Under the pieces are notes generated by a model. It was not told the origin of the DNA, did not search any database, and saw only the letters and a list, made by a program, of their open reading frames with translations. The position numbers were made by a program, and so were the translations under genes. DNA of 64,000 bases. Origin: Marinimicrobium alkaliphilum. GTDB taxonomy: Bacteria; Pseudomonadota; Gammaproteobacteria; Pseudomonadales; Cellvibrionaceae. Location: positions 62,001-126,000 of the forward strand of contig NZ_QGMQ01000004.1 of NCBI RefSeq assembly GCF_003259155.1. Direction: 5' to 3'. This document shows, piece by piece, positions 9,294-18,492 of this stretch. How positions within the stretch are numbered: position 1 is the first letter of the stretch; the number at the start of each line of letters is the position of its first letter.

Positions 9294-10565
9294 TCAACTG
9301 AAATAACCGTGCAGGTACCAGCGGTGACGCTCGGCGCTGTTGGGTATCCGGTACACCCAACACCACTGACCGGGCTCGCGCGAATCCCGGCGCCGGGCGA
9401 CATAATAGTCGCGCACCACCAGCGCGCCGTCCCACCAGCCAGTGGTGATCCGCTCCGGGCCGTGAATGATGTCCGGGGCCTGGGCCAAGGCTTGCGGTTT
9501 CGGCAGCAACAGGGTCGGGCGCAGCGCCCTGGTGTCGGGCAAAGGCGCTGTCGCTTCGGGCGTAAGGGCCGGGCGTGTGCTGCTGACATACTCCGGGCGA
9601 TGCTCATTGGCGCAACTGCACTGTTGCACCGCCGCGCGCCCCAGTCGGGCCTGTAACACATTGACCAGTTGCGCGGCCGACTGTCGGTTGCGCCGTCCGG
9701 CGAGCAAATCCTGCGAGCTGCCCTGTTGCGGGCAGAGCCTGTCGGCGTAGAGTCCGAGGGCATACACCGGTGCGGCCAGCGGTTTCTCCGTCAAGCTCAG
9801 TGCCAGCAAAGTATGCCAGTCGTCGACCCGGTACAGACCCTCGGCGGCGCCCACCTGCAGGCGCTCCGGCGGTTGATCGCGCAGCCAGAGCTGTAGTGTG
9901 AGCTGCTGCACGGCGCTGTCCCTGCGGCGCAAAAAACTTTCCAGCTTTGCCAGCAAGGTATCAATGGGTGCCATCAGGCGGTCACTCAGGCTGACTTCGT
10001 AATAGAGGTCGAGGGTTTCGGCAAACTGATCTTCCGGTTGATAAAAAGCCAGCGGATGTTTCAACTGTCCGGTGAGTCGCCCGATGTAGTGGACGCTCTG
10101 GCTGTCAAAGCGCCGGGCCAGGGCTTTCAGGGGCATCGCGCTCAGTTCGCCCACACCGGTCAGGCCCAAGCGCCGGCACTGGGTTTGGACCTTGTCGCTC
10201 AGGTCGGTGTACACCAGTGGGCAGGCGGCCAGGGCCTCGTTCAGAGGCTCGGCGGAAGCGGGCCAGTGGTTGTAGCCGGTAAGGGCCAGCAAGCGCGCGG
10301 CCAACGGCGTTGCGCCGGGGGCATAGTGGTAGCCCTGTTCATCCCTGAGCGTTTCCAGTTGCTCGGCAAGGGCGGCCCAATAAACCCGCAGGTCCGGGTA
10401 GAGCCGGCGCATGGCCTTCAGTTTAAGCCAGAGTCCCGCCGGAGGATGCAGGCTGATGTCGGCGCTGGTGCGGTACAGCAGACGCGCGCGATCACGCAGC
10501 GCGGCATCGGCTTCAGCCTCTGCCAGCGCCGTGAGTGCGGGAAAATACAGATACAGCCACTGCAT
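9294..10565 (-). CDS. imuB: ImuB, Y-family polymerase-like protein
   Basis: This 423-residue protein of the Y-family fold starts MQWLYLYFPALTALAEAE. Catalytically active family members carry acidic residues in the first palm motif; here the segment has only hydrophobics, as in ImuB proteins that act as non-catalytic hubs linking DnaE2 to the beta clamp. The middle has the helix-hairpin-helix-like LGLTGVGELSAMPLKALARRF. A QLTLQLWLRD little-finger segment follows, and the C-terminus has RITTGWWDGALVVRDYYVA and VYRIPNSAERHRWYLHGYF, typical of the family. The frame is open further upstream, but MQWLYLYF starts 2 nt after the imuA stop. Confidence 0.92.
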   Translation of the reverse strand: MQWLYLYFPALTALAEAEADAALRDRARLLYRTSADISLHPPAGLWLKLKAMRRLYPDLRVYWAALAEQLETLRDEQGYHYAPGATPLAARLLALTGYNHWPASAEPLNEALAACPLVYTDLSDKVQTQCRRLGLTGVGELSAMPLKALARRFDSQSVHYIGRLTGQLKHPLAFYQPEDQFAETLDLYYEVSLSDRLMAPIDTLLAKLESFLRRRDSAVQQLTLQLWLRDQPPERLQVGAAEGLYRVDDWHTLLALSLTEKPLAAPVYALGLYADRLCPQQGSSQDLLAGRRNRQSAAQLVNVLQARLGRAAVQQCSCANEHRPEYVSSTRPALTPEATAPLPDTRALRPTLLLPKPQALAQAPDIIHGPERITTGWWDGALVVRDYYVARRRDSREPGQWCWVYRIPNSAERHRWYLHGYFS

Positions 10566-10567
10566 GG

Positions 10568-11245
10568 TTAACCGGCGTGACGGGCGGCCGGCTGGCGCAC
10601 AAAGGGAGTGATATTGGGCGCCCGCTCGGGCACCACCAGGTCGGGCCAGTGGGTGTGCATCGCCACCACAAAGGCGGGGACCGGCCAACCTCCGCGCTGT
10701 TTGAGCACCGCTACCTGTACGCCGCGGGCATGGGCACGCAGTTGCAGGCGCAGGTGCACGGGCAGGGCGCCGCCCCGGGCGTGGGGCGAGCGCAGTACCA
10801 ACAGGAGTGCATCACCTTCACTGGCAGCCAGTTGCAGGCGTTTGATGTGGGTGACTGTGAGCCGGTCGCACCAGGTGATCACCAGGCGGCAAAGCCCGCT
10901 TTTCAGGCATTGTTCGGCACTCCAAAGCTGCTTTTTACCGCTCTCGGTGTGAATCAACAACAACCGCTCCAGATCGACCCCCGCGTGCTGCCAGGCGTCA
11001 CTCTGTAAAGGGTGGGGCGGGTTGATCAGTGCCAGCCAGTGTTCCTGTGTGACCTGTTGCGCCAGGGGCAGCAGTAAGCGCAACTCGCCGATGCCCAAAG
11101 GCGTCTCCACCAGCCCGACGCCGGTCGCCGGCCAGCCGCCGCCGAGCGCCTGATCGAGCGCCGGATAACCGCTCGTCAGGGGCGTGCTCTGTGCCAGAGG
11201 GCGCTGAAAACCGCGGGCGATCAGGGGGTGATCGAAGGACAGCAT
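10568..11245 (-). CDS. imuA: ImuA, RecA-like SOS mutagenesis protein
   Basis: This 225-residue protein is related to the SulA/RecA-fold ImuA family. TSGYPALDQALGGGWPATGVGLVETPLGIGELRLLLPL is the degenerate RecA-like beginning, which lacks a proper Walker A lysine. It is the first gene of the imuA-imuB-dnaE2 cassette and is thought to act as a RecA-interacting accessory of the mutasome. The start MLSFDHP is chosen because AGAGG is 5 nt upstream; a longer frame would run through the LexA operator. A perfect SOS box lies 15 nt upstream of the ATG. Confidence 0.92.
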   Translation of the reverse strand: MLSFDHPLIARGFQRPLAQSTPLTSGYPALDQALGGGWPATGVGLVETPLGIGELRLLLPLAQQVTQEHWLALINPPHPLQSDAWQHAGVDLERLLLIHTESGKKQLWSAEQCLKSGLCRLVITWCDRLTVTHIKRLQLAASEGDALLLVLRSPHARGGALPVHLRLQLRAHARGVQVAVLKQRGGWPVPAFVVAMHTHWPDLVVPERAPNITPFVRQPAARHAG

Positions 11246-11259
11246 GGAAACCTCTCGAA

Positions 11260-11279
11260 TACTGTATATAAAAACAGTA
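11260..11279 (-). promoter_or_regulatory. LexA (SOS) box controlling imuA-imuB-dnaE2
   Basis: The 20-mer TACTGTATATAAAAACAGTA fits the Escherichia-type consensus CTGT-N8-ACAG including the flanking TA...TA. It lies 14-34 nt upstream of the imuA start, where bound LexA would block transcription. The RND adaptor on the other strand starts 176 nt away, so it is a less likely target. Confidence 0.93.
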
Positions 11280-11454
11280 TACTCCCCTGGAGTCAGAGCG
11301 CAACCCATGAACATTCTGTAATAAGTTGTAACCTCCGTATCATCTTGAACATAGGTTCGGTAAACTTTGCGGTCATCGAATTTCGGGGGCTGTGCGTATA
11401 GAGCCCGCAGCGGCTATGTCTTGTGGCCTGTCAACATTCAGGGAGAACCATCCA

Positions 11455-12576
11455 ATGACCAAACGCATGATCATAATGCTGGCTATCGTCGGCGTGATCT
11501 TTGGCGGCATTTTCAGTTTCAAAGCCTTTATCAACCATATGATCAACGATTTCTTCGACAATATGCCGGAGGAAACCGCCACAATTACCGCCGCCGAGGT
11601 TTTGGAGGATCGCTGGAGTCGGGAGCTTTCGGCAGTCGGCAGTTTTCGGGCCATTAACGGCGCCAACCTGACCACCGAGGTCGGCGGTATTGTCACCGGT
11701 ATCCACTTCAGTAATGGGGATGAGGTGACCGAGGGCCAACGCCTGGTATCCCTGGATATTGAGACTGACGAAGCCGATCTGGATCGGCTGAAAGCGGCTG
11801 AAAGTCTCACCAAGGTCGAGCTGGATCGCTACCAGCGCCTGTATCGTGAAGGCAATATTTCCCAGTCCGAGCTGCAGCGGCGCGAGAGTGAGGCTGCTCA
11901 GGCCAGCGCTTCGGTGCGAGCCCAGCAGGCCCGGATTCGTCAAAAAACCATTCGCGCCCCCTTCGACGGTATTTCAGGGATTCGTCAGGTCAACCTGGGG
12001 CAGTATGTGTCCCCCGGCAGCGCAGTGGTTTCTGTTCAGGCTCTGGATCCCATTTACCTGAACTTCACGCTACCTGAGCGCCGTCTGGCAGAAATTCAAC
12101 CGGGACAGCCGGTCAGCGTTAGCATCGATGCTTACCCGGATGAGTATTTCGAAGGCGAGATTACTGCCATCGAACCGGCCATGAGTGAGTCGACCCGGAC
12201 CTTTACCGCCCAGGCGACCCTCGCAAACCCCGATCACAAGCTGCGCCCCGGCATGTTCGGGCGCGCGGTGGTCACTATGGGTGAGCCGCGAGTCGTGAAT
12301 ATCATTCCCCAGACAGCGGTACAGTTTAATCCCTACGGCAATTCGGTCTATATCATTCGGGAAGACGACGAAGGCACTGAGCGGGTCAGCCAGCGCTTTG
12401 TGCGTACCGGAGAGCGACGGGGCGACCTGGTGGAAGTGCTCGAGGGTCTGGAGCAGGGCGACAAGGTCGCCACCTCCGGTCTGCTCAAGCTGCGCAATCA
12501 GGCACCGGTCGCGATCAGCGACAATGGTGACATGGCGCCCTCGGCGGACGTCGATCCCCGTCCGCGCAACCAGTAA
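11455..12576 (+). CDS. RND efflux periplasmic adaptor (membrane fusion protein)
   Basis: This 373-residue protein has an N-terminal membrane anchor (MIIMLAIVGVIFGGIFSFKAF). Its barrel-sandwich/lipoyl halves show TTEVGGIVTGIHFSNGDEVTEGQRLVSLD and TIRAPFDGISGIRQVNLGQYVSPGSAVVSV, with a coiled-coil hairpin between them (about 110-170, RLKAAESLTKVELDRYQRLYREGN). A beta-barrel domain follows. GGGAGA lies 9 nt before ATG; a longer frame has no better ribosome site. It would link the inner-membrane pump encoded 34 nt downstream to an outer-membrane channel. No channel gene is adjacent, so a shared TolC-type protein is likely. The charge pattern resembles AcrA/MexE-like adaptors; the substrate cannot be told from sequence. 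Confidence 0.93.
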   Translation: MTKRMIIMLAIVGVIFGGIFSFKAFINHMINDFFDNMPEETATITAAEVLEDRWSRELSAVGSFRAINGANLTTEVGGIVTGIHFSNGDEVTEGQRLVSLDIETDEADLDRLKAAESLTKVELDRYQRLYREGNISQSELQRRESEAAQASASVRAQQARIRQKTIRAPFDGISGIRQVNLGQYVSPGSAVVSVQALDPIYLNFTLPERRLAEIQPGQPVSVSIDAYPDEYFEGEITAIEPAMSESTRTFTAQATLANPDHKLRPGMFGRAVVTMGEPRVVNIIPQTAVQFNPYGNSVYIIREDDEGTERVSQRFVRTGERRGDLVEVLEGLEQGDKVATSGLLKLRNQAPVAISDNGDMAPSADVDPRPRNQ

Positions 12577-12610
12577 CCGGTCGTCGTCTTTATTAAGGGA
12601 GTAAAAGCAC

Positions 12611-15600
12611 ATGCGCTTTACTGACGTTTTTATCCGTAAGCCGGTACTGGCAACGGTGGTCAGCCTGTTTATTCTGCTGCTGGGAGCACGGGCGGTATTC
12701 GACCTGAATACCCGCCAGTTCCCGGAAGTACAGAATGCCGTGGTTACCGTAAGCACGGCCTATATCGGCGCCGATGCGGACCTGATTCAGGGCTTTATTA
12801 CCAAACCCATGGAGCGTGAAATCGCTGCCGCTGAAGGTATCGACTATATTGTCTCCTCGTCTTCGGCCGGGATCAGCTCGGTGCAGGCGTACCTGCGCCT
12901 GGATTACGATCCCAACGAAGCCCTGACCCAGATCGCCGCTCAGGTTAACGCGCTGCGTTCAGACCTGCCGCAAAATGCCGAAGACCCCGTGGTACAACTG
13001 GACGTTGGCCAGCAGGTCGCGGCCATGTACCTGTCATTTTTCAGCGAGGTGCTCGACAACAACCAGATCACCGACTATCTGGTTCGGGTGATTGAGCCCC
13101 AGTTGGCCACTATCCCCGGCGTCCAGCGTGCGGATATTCTCGGGGGCCGTACCTTCGCTATGCGCATGTGGCTCGATCCGGAGCGGATGACCTCGTTGAA
13201 TGTGACCGGTGCCGATGTCATGCGTGCCCTGCAGGCCAACAATGTGTTGGCCGCCCTCGGTCGCACCAAAGGCCAGATGGTCGCTATCGATCTGAACGCC
13301 GGCACCGATATGCGCAGTGTCGAGGAGTTCGAACAGTTGATCGTGCGCTCGGAAAACGGTGCTCTGGTAAGAATGCAGGATATTGCCGAGGTTGAGCTGG
13401 GTGCCGAAAACTATGACGCCTCAGTCACCTTTAACGGCCTGTCCGCGACCTTTATGGGCATCGAAGTCGCGCCCGATGCCAACGCCCTTGACGTCATCGC
13501 CGACGTGCGCCAGGTGTGGGAAAACGACATTATTCCGGAGTTGCCGGAAGGCCTCGAAGCGGATATTCCCTACGATTCCACCGAGTACATTCAAAACGCC
13601 ATCGACGAGGTGGTGACTACCATCGTGCTCGCGTTGATTATCGTGTTGATCGTCATTTACGCTTTTCTGGGTTCGATTCGCAGCGTGATCATTCCGGCGG
13701 TGGCGGTACCCCTGTCGCTGGTGGGCACCTTCTTCCTGATGTGGGTGATGGGTTTTTCCATCAACCTGCTGACGCTACTCGCCATGGTGCTGGCCATCGG
13801 TATCGTAGTCGACGATGCCATTATCATGCTCGAGAATATTTCCCGCCATGTGGAGGAGGGCATGTCCCGCTTTGACGCGGCCATTCTCGGTGCCCGGCAA
13901 CTGGCCTGGCCGGTGGTCGCCATGTCGACGACATTGGTTGCGGTCTTTATTCCGCTGGGCTTTGTGAGCGGACTCACCGGGGTGCTCTTCATCGAGTTTG
14001 CCTTTACGCTGTCTGCTACTGTGATTCTGTCCGGTGTTGTGGCGCTGACTCTGTCGCCAATGATGTGCTCCAAGATTTTGCGCTCGCGTCGCCACGGTGG
14101 TCCGCGTCCCAAACTGGAAGTGAAGCTCGATAGCCTGTTTAACGGCTTGCGCGAACGCTACCAGCGTCGGCTGCACAACACCCTGAATACCCAGCCGGTG
14201 GTGCTGACATTTGCGGCAATCATTTTGGCCTCCTGCTACTTCCTGTTTGTCACCAGCGCCGCCGAACTGGAACCGCAGGAAGATCAGGGTTTTGTGTTCG
14301 CGATGGGACAGGCCGATTCCTTCGCCACCCTCGATTACACCGAGCGCAACACCCGCCAGCTCGACAGCATGCGTGACGACATCGACGAACTGGACAAGAT
14401 GTTCGTCATCAACGGCATGATGGGCACCAACACGGCGGCGGCCGGCTTGGTGCTCAAACCGTGGGGCGATCGTGAGCGCAGCACCAATAAGGTTCTGGAA
14501 GAGTCCATTCAGCCGGTTTTGAGCAGTCTGCCGGGGCTGGAAATGTTTGCCTTTATTCCACCCTCACTGCCCTCGCCAGGCGGTGGTGCCCCGGTGGAGT
14601 TTGTGATCGGCACCACCCAGCCCTACGAGTCACTCAACGAGGTGGCCAGTACTGTGATTGAGCGGGCTATGGAGAGCGGGCGCTTCATCTTTATCGATGG
14701 CGACCTGAAAATTGACCGTCCCCGCCAGACCGTCAATGTTGACCGGGAAAAAGCCGCACTGATGGGGGTCGAAATGCAACAGATTGCCGCTGACCTTGGC
14801 AGCCTGACGGCAGGCGCTTACGCGGGACGTTTCTCGCTCGACAGCCGCTCCTATCGGGTAATTCCTCAGGTGCAACGCAGTGACCGGCTCAACCCGGAGC
14901 AGTTGGAAAACTTTTACACCCGCAACCGCGATGGTGAACTTGTGCCCCTGTCGACTCTGGTGACTCTGGAGGAGTCGGTGCAACCGCGCCAGCTTTCGGG
15001 CTTCCAGCAGCTGAACTCGGTGACCTTGCAGGGCGTTCCTCGCCCGGGTGTGTCCCTTGGCGAGGCGCTGGGCATTCTGCAGGAAATTGCCGACGAGGTG
15101 CTGCCACCGGGTTACAGTGTCGACTACGGCGGCCAGTCGCGCCAGTTCATCAACGAGGGCGACGAGTTGGTAATGACCTTCTTCTTCGCGCTGCTGGTGA
15201 TTTTCCTGGTCCTTTCGGCCCAGTTTGAATCCTTCCGCAATGGCATCATCATCTTGGTGACCGTGCCTATGAGTATTGCCGGCGCGCTGATTTTTATCAG
15301 CCTGGGCTTCGCCAGTATCAACATCTACACCCAGGTGGGACTGCTGACGCTGATCGGCCTGATTGCCAAACACGGCATTCTGATTGTCGAGTTTGCCAAT
15401 AAACTACAGCTTGAAGGCCGCACCAAGCGTGAAGCCATCGAAGAGGCCACGGCGATCCGCCTGCGGCCGATCCTGATGACCACCGCAGCCACGGTACTGG
15501 CGGTCATTCCGCTGCTGATTGCCAGCGGGGCAGGGGCCGGGGCCCGCTTCGCGATGGGCTTGGTGATTGCCAGCGGCATGACCATCGGCACACTGTTTAC

Positions 15601-15694
15601 GCTTTTTGTTGTGCCTTCGGTATACTTGTGGCTCGCGCGCGATTTCCACAAAGACCCGGATCGCGAATTGGGTGCAGCCGTGGCAACGGAGTAA
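12611..15694 (+). CDS. RND efflux pump inner-membrane permease (HAE1-like)
   Basis: At 1027 residues it has the standard length of AcrB/MexB-type pumps. It begins MRFTDVFIRKPVLATVVSLFILLLG, has the two large periplasmic loops, and shows the proton-relay helix with GIVVDDAIIMLENISRH (adjacent Asp pair near residue 400) and the matching second-half helix LIGLIAKHGILIVEFAN with its Lys. It exports hydrophobic or amphiphilic compounds using the proton gradient, as a trimer with the adaptor just upstream. GGGAG lies about 9 nt before the start. No repressor gene is next to it, so regulation is unknown. It is unrelated in detail to the second RND pump at 55855-58926. Confidence 0.95.
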   Translation: MRFTDVFIRKPVLATVVSLFILLLGARAVFDLNTRQFPEVQNAVVTVSTAYIGADADLIQGFITKPMEREIAAAEGIDYIVSSSSAGISSVQAYLRLDYDPNEALTQIAAQVNALRSDLPQNAEDPVVQLDVGQQVAAMYLSFFSEVLDNNQITDYLVRVIEPQLATIPGVQRADILGGRTFAMRMWLDPERMTSLNVTGADVMRALQANNVLAALGRTKGQMVAIDLNAGTDMRSVEEFEQLIVRSENGALVRMQDIAEVELGAENYDASVTFNGLSATFMGIEVAPDANALDVIADVRQVWENDIIPELPEGLEADIPYDSTEYIQNAIDEVVTTIVLALIIVLIVIYAFLGSIRSVIIPAVAVPLSLVGTFFLMWVMGFSINLLTLLAMVLAIGIVVDDAIIMLENISRHVEEGMSRFDAAILGARQLAWPVVAMSTTLVAVFIPLGFVSGLTGVLFIEFAFTLSATVILSGVVALTLSPMMCSKILRSRRHGGPRPKLEVKLDSLFNGLRERYQRRLHNTLNTQPVVLTFAAIILASCYFLFVTSAAELEPQEDQGFVFAMGQADSFATLDYTERNTRQLDSMRDDIDELDKMFVINGMMGTNTAAAGLVLKPWGDRERSTNKVLEESIQPVLSSLPGLEMFAFIPPSLPSPGGGAPVEFVIGTTQPYESLNEVASTVIERAMESGRFIFIDGDLKIDRPRQTVNVDREKAALMGVEMQQIAADLGSLTAGAYAGRFSLDSRSYRVIPQVQRSDRLNPEQLENFYTRNRDGELVPLSTLVTLEESVQPRQLSGFQQLNSVTLQGVPRPGVSLGEALGILQEIADEVLPPGYSVDYGGQSRQFINEGDELVMTFFFALLVIFLVLSAQFESFRNGIIILVTVPMSIAGALIFISLGFASINIYTQVGLLTLIGLIAKHGILIVEFANKLQLEGRTKREAIEEATAIRLRPILMTTAATVLAVIPLLIASGAGAGARFAMGLVIASGMTIGTLFTLFVVPSVYLWLARDFHKDPDRELGAAVATE

Positions 15695-15701
15695 CAGAGG
15701 T

Positions 15702-17747
15702 ATGTGGTTCAGTCATCTGATCACCTGCGGACGCCGGCACTTGTTGCCGGCGTTTGTGGTTTTGGCCAGTGCATTGGGTTTGACGCCCACCGTACTGGCC
15801 AATGAGCGTTTGAGTGCCGATCACGTCGAGGTGCGTTGGCTCGCGCCTGAAACCTTCGCCGAGGGCGAAACCGTCACTCTGGGCGTTTATTTTGAGATCG
15901 ACCCGGGATGGCACCTCTACTGGCGCAACCCGGGCGACTCCGGCGCCGAGCCGCGCTTCCAGTTCAGCGGCAACGCCGACGTTGGCGACATTCTCTGGCC
16001 CATTCCCAAGCGTATGGCCATCGCGCACCTGACCAATATCGGCTATGAGGATCACATCGCCTACCTGTTTGAAGTGACCCCGGAGGCGGGGGCCGAGCAG
16101 TTGCTGTTGGAGGTCGATCTGGAATGGCTGGTGTGCGAGGTTGAATGTATTCCCGGTTTTGGGGTGCTGAGGCTGGAGCGCGCTGTCAGTGCCGAGACCC
16201 GCTGGCCTGATTCCGAGCGCGCGATCAAGACACACTTCAGTGCGCGCCTTCCCCAACCGGCGAGCGTGTCCCCCTGGCAAATCACCGGCGCCTGGCAGCA
16301 GCTACGCCAGCTGTTTATTGATGTTGCAGGCGAGGGCGATGAGCCGCCACAGCTATTCCCCGGCGACGGCGGCTTTGTCGCATCGGGCGAGCCCGACTGG
16401 GAGCCTACGGAGCGGGGGTTTCGTGCGCAAATTGGAACCAGCGCCATGGCCGCGCCCGAGACTCTGGATCTGGTGCTGGTCGAGGGCGAGCGCGGTTGGG
16501 CCTTTCCTTCCGTGCTACTGGGTGATGCTCCCGCAACACGGGTAAGCGAGCCTCTGGCATCGGCCACTTTTTGGGTATTACTGCTGTCGGCGCTGATCGG
16601 TGGGGTCATTCTTAACCTGATGCCGTGCGTATTTCCGGTGCTGTCGATCAAGCTTTTCAGCCTGATCAATGCCCAGGGCGAGGGCGGGGCAGCCCTGGCC
16701 CATCGCACCCGTGAGGGTCTGCTGTACACCGCCGGGGTGTTGACCACATTTGCCGCGCTGGGCGCACTTTTCCTGGTGTTGCGAGCCAGTGGCGCCGCAG
16801 TCGGCTGGGGCTTCCAATTACAATCGCCGGGCGTCGTACTCGGGTTGGCACTGTTATTCTGGGTCATGGCCTTGAGCTTTCTCGGGGTATTTGAGTTTGG
16901 TCACGGCCTGATGCGCCTGGCGGGCAAAAGCCAAGGCAGCTCGTCGTTTATGACCGGCGTTCTCGCCGTGTTTGTCGCGGCGCCCTGCACCGGGCCCTTT
17001 ATGGGCGCCGCCCTGGGTGCCTCGGCGACCCTGCCGCCGATTCAGGCGATGGCCATCTTTATCGGTCTCGGCCTGGGTTTGGCATTGCCATTTCTGATTC
17101 TGGCATTGAGCCCGCGCCTCTCTGCACGCCTGCCCAGGCCCGGTGCCTGGATGGACACCTTGCGTCAGTTTTTGGCTTTTCCGCTCTTTGCCACGGTCAT
17201 CTGGCTGCTGTGGGTGCTGGGGCGCTTGCTCGGCGATAGCGGCTGGCTGCTGGGCAGCTCGCTTCTGTTGCTGGTGGCTTTTGCCATCTGGTTAGCCAAG
17301 GCCCAGCGTGCCTTGTGGCGCACAATTGCCTTGCTTCTGGCAATCGGTGCAACGCTGGTCGGTCTTTACCGCGTCGAAACCCAGGCTCCGCCGACGCCTG
17401 GCGATGTCGAGGGCGAGTGGAGCGCCTACAACCCGGCGCGTATTAGCGAGGCCCGAGCCACCGGGCAAGCGGTTTTTATTGACTACACTGCTGCCTGGTG
17501 TATTACTTGTCAGGTGAACAAGACCCTGGTGCTGGATACCCGCGAAGCCAATGAACTTTTCGCGCGCCATGACGTATTACGGATCAGGGCTGACTGGACC
17601 CGTTACGACCAGGTCATTACCGACTCGCTGGCCCAATTGGGTCGTAGCTCGATTCCGGTGTATGCTTTTTATCCGGCGGATGGGGGCGAGGTGCAGCTGT
17701 TACCACAAGTACTGACACTCAGCATTCTGCGTGAGATATTTGATTAA
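15702..17747 (+). CDS. DsbD/ScsB-family thiol:disulfide interchange protein
   Basis: This is a 681-residue inner-membrane protein. A signal/anchor (about 1-33) leads to a periplasmic DsbD-N-like domain (VRWLAPETFAEGETVTLGVYF, PGWHLYWRNPGDSG) with a Cys pair in WLVCEVECIPG. A polytopic electron-transfer domain carries the membrane cysteines in NLMPCVFPVLS and APCTGPFMG. The C-terminal thioredoxin-like domain has the active site AAWCITCQVNK near residue 600. It carries electrons from cytoplasmic thioredoxin to periplasmic acceptors. The C-x3-C pair in the first domain is the ScsB-type form rather than classical DsbD. The secreted redoxin 42 nt downstream is a plausible electron acceptor. ATG is close to the ribosome site (AGAGG), so the start is somewhat uncertain. 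Confidence 0.88.
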   Translation: MWFSHLITCGRRHLLPAFVVLASALGLTPTVLANERLSADHVEVRWLAPETFAEGETVTLGVYFEIDPGWHLYWRNPGDSGAEPRFQFSGNADVGDILWPIPKRMAIAHLTNIGYEDHIAYLFEVTPEAGAEQLLLEVDLEWLVCEVECIPGFGVLRLERAVSAETRWPDSERAIKTHFSARLPQPASVSPWQITGAWQQLRQLFIDVAGEGDEPPQLFPGDGGFVASGEPDWEPTERGFRAQIGTSAMAAPETLDLVLVEGERGWAFPSVLLGDAPATRVSEPLASATFWVLLLSALIGGVILNLMPCVFPVLSIKLFSLINAQGEGGAALAHRTREGLLYTAGVLTTFAALGALFLVLRASGAAVGWGFQLQSPGVVLGLALLFWVMALSFLGVFEFGHGLMRLAGKSQGSSSFMTGVLAVFVAAPCTGPFMGAALGASATLPPIQAMAIFIGLGLGLALPFLILALSPRLSARLPRPGAWMDTLRQFLAFPLFATVIWLLWVLGRLLGDSGWLLGSSLLLLVAFAIWLAKAQRALWRTIALLLAIGATLVGLYRVETQAPPTPGDVEGEWSAYNPARISEARATGQAVFIDYTAAWCITCQVNKTLVLDTREANELFARHDVLRIRADWTRYDQVITDSLAQLGRSSIPVYAFYPADGGEVQLLPQVLTLSILREIFD

Positions 17748-17789
17748 CTTTGTTCAGTAACCCATTGATTTTAAAAAGAGGAATTTGTG

Positions 17790-18398
17790 ATGAAAGCAAC
17801 ATCTACACTCCTGGCCATTACCCTCTGGGCGTGCTCTGGCGCCGCCTTGGCCGCCGCTGTGCCGGGCGAAGCCGTGCCTGATTTCAGTGTCGTCGATGCC
17901 GAGGGTAACACCCACACACAAGCCGATTATGAGGGAAGCTGGCTGGTGGTTGAGTGGTTCAACAAAGATTGCCCCTTCGTCAAAAAGCATTACACCGGCA
18001 GCGATAACATGCCTCAAACCCAAGCTTTCGCCCGCGACAATGACGTCGAGTGGCTGACGGTCATCTCGTCCAATGTCGGCACCCAGGGTTACCTGGAACC
18101 GGCGCAGGCCTTGAGCGTTGCCCAGGAGTACAATTTGCAAGCCAGTGCTCCTTTCCTGCTCGATGTGAGCGGCGATATGGGTCGCGCCTTTGATGCCCGT
18201 GTTACCCCGCACATGTACGTCATCAACCCTCAAGGTACCGTGGTTTATGCGGGTGCCATCGACAGCAACAGCTCCGCCAACCCGGCCGTCATTCCGGAAT
18301 CCACCAATTATGTGCAACAGGCGCTGGAGGAATCCCTTGCCGGGCAGGCCGTTTCCGTCCCCGTCACCCAAGCCTACGGGTGTACCGTAAAATATTAA
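17790..18398 (+). CDS. secreted redoxin/peroxiredoxin-like protein
   Basis: This 202-residue protein has a signal peptide (MKATSTLLAITLWACSGAALAA). It has a thioredoxin-like fold with VPDFSVVDAEGNTHTQADYEGSWLVVEWFNKDCPFVKKHY. The single Cys in DCPF corresponds to a peroxidatic Cys, and a Cys near the C-terminus (QAYGCTVKY) could be the resolving one. Such proteins reduce peroxides or disulfides in the periplasm. It follows the DsbD-like gene and likely shares its transcript. GAGGA lies 7 nt before ATG; a GTG three bases earlier is also possible. A short hairpin (18461-18477) follows before glgP. Confidence 0.82.
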   Translation: MKATSTLLAITLWACSGAALAAAVPGEAVPDFSVVDAEGNTHTQADYEGSWLVVEWFNKDCPFVKKHYTGSDNMPQTQAFARDNDVEWLTVISSNVGTQGYLEPAQALSVAQEYNLQASAPFLLDVSGDMGRAFDARVTPHMYVINPQGTVVYAGAIDSNSSANPAVIPESTNYVQQALEESLAGQAVSVPVTQAYGCTVKY

Positions 18399-18492
18399 TG
18401 GTGATCGCCTGATCCGATTCGCACAATTGTTGCATTGGAAGCTCTATACTGGTTATCGATACTGACCGCTCGTCAGTCGTTTTGGAGGCACT

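Noticed and set aside
18461-18477. ACTGAC/GTCAGT hairpin before glgP as a terminator
   Set aside because: Only 6 bp and followed by a mixed CGTTTTGG at the ribosome site; it may be a chance or leader hairpin.
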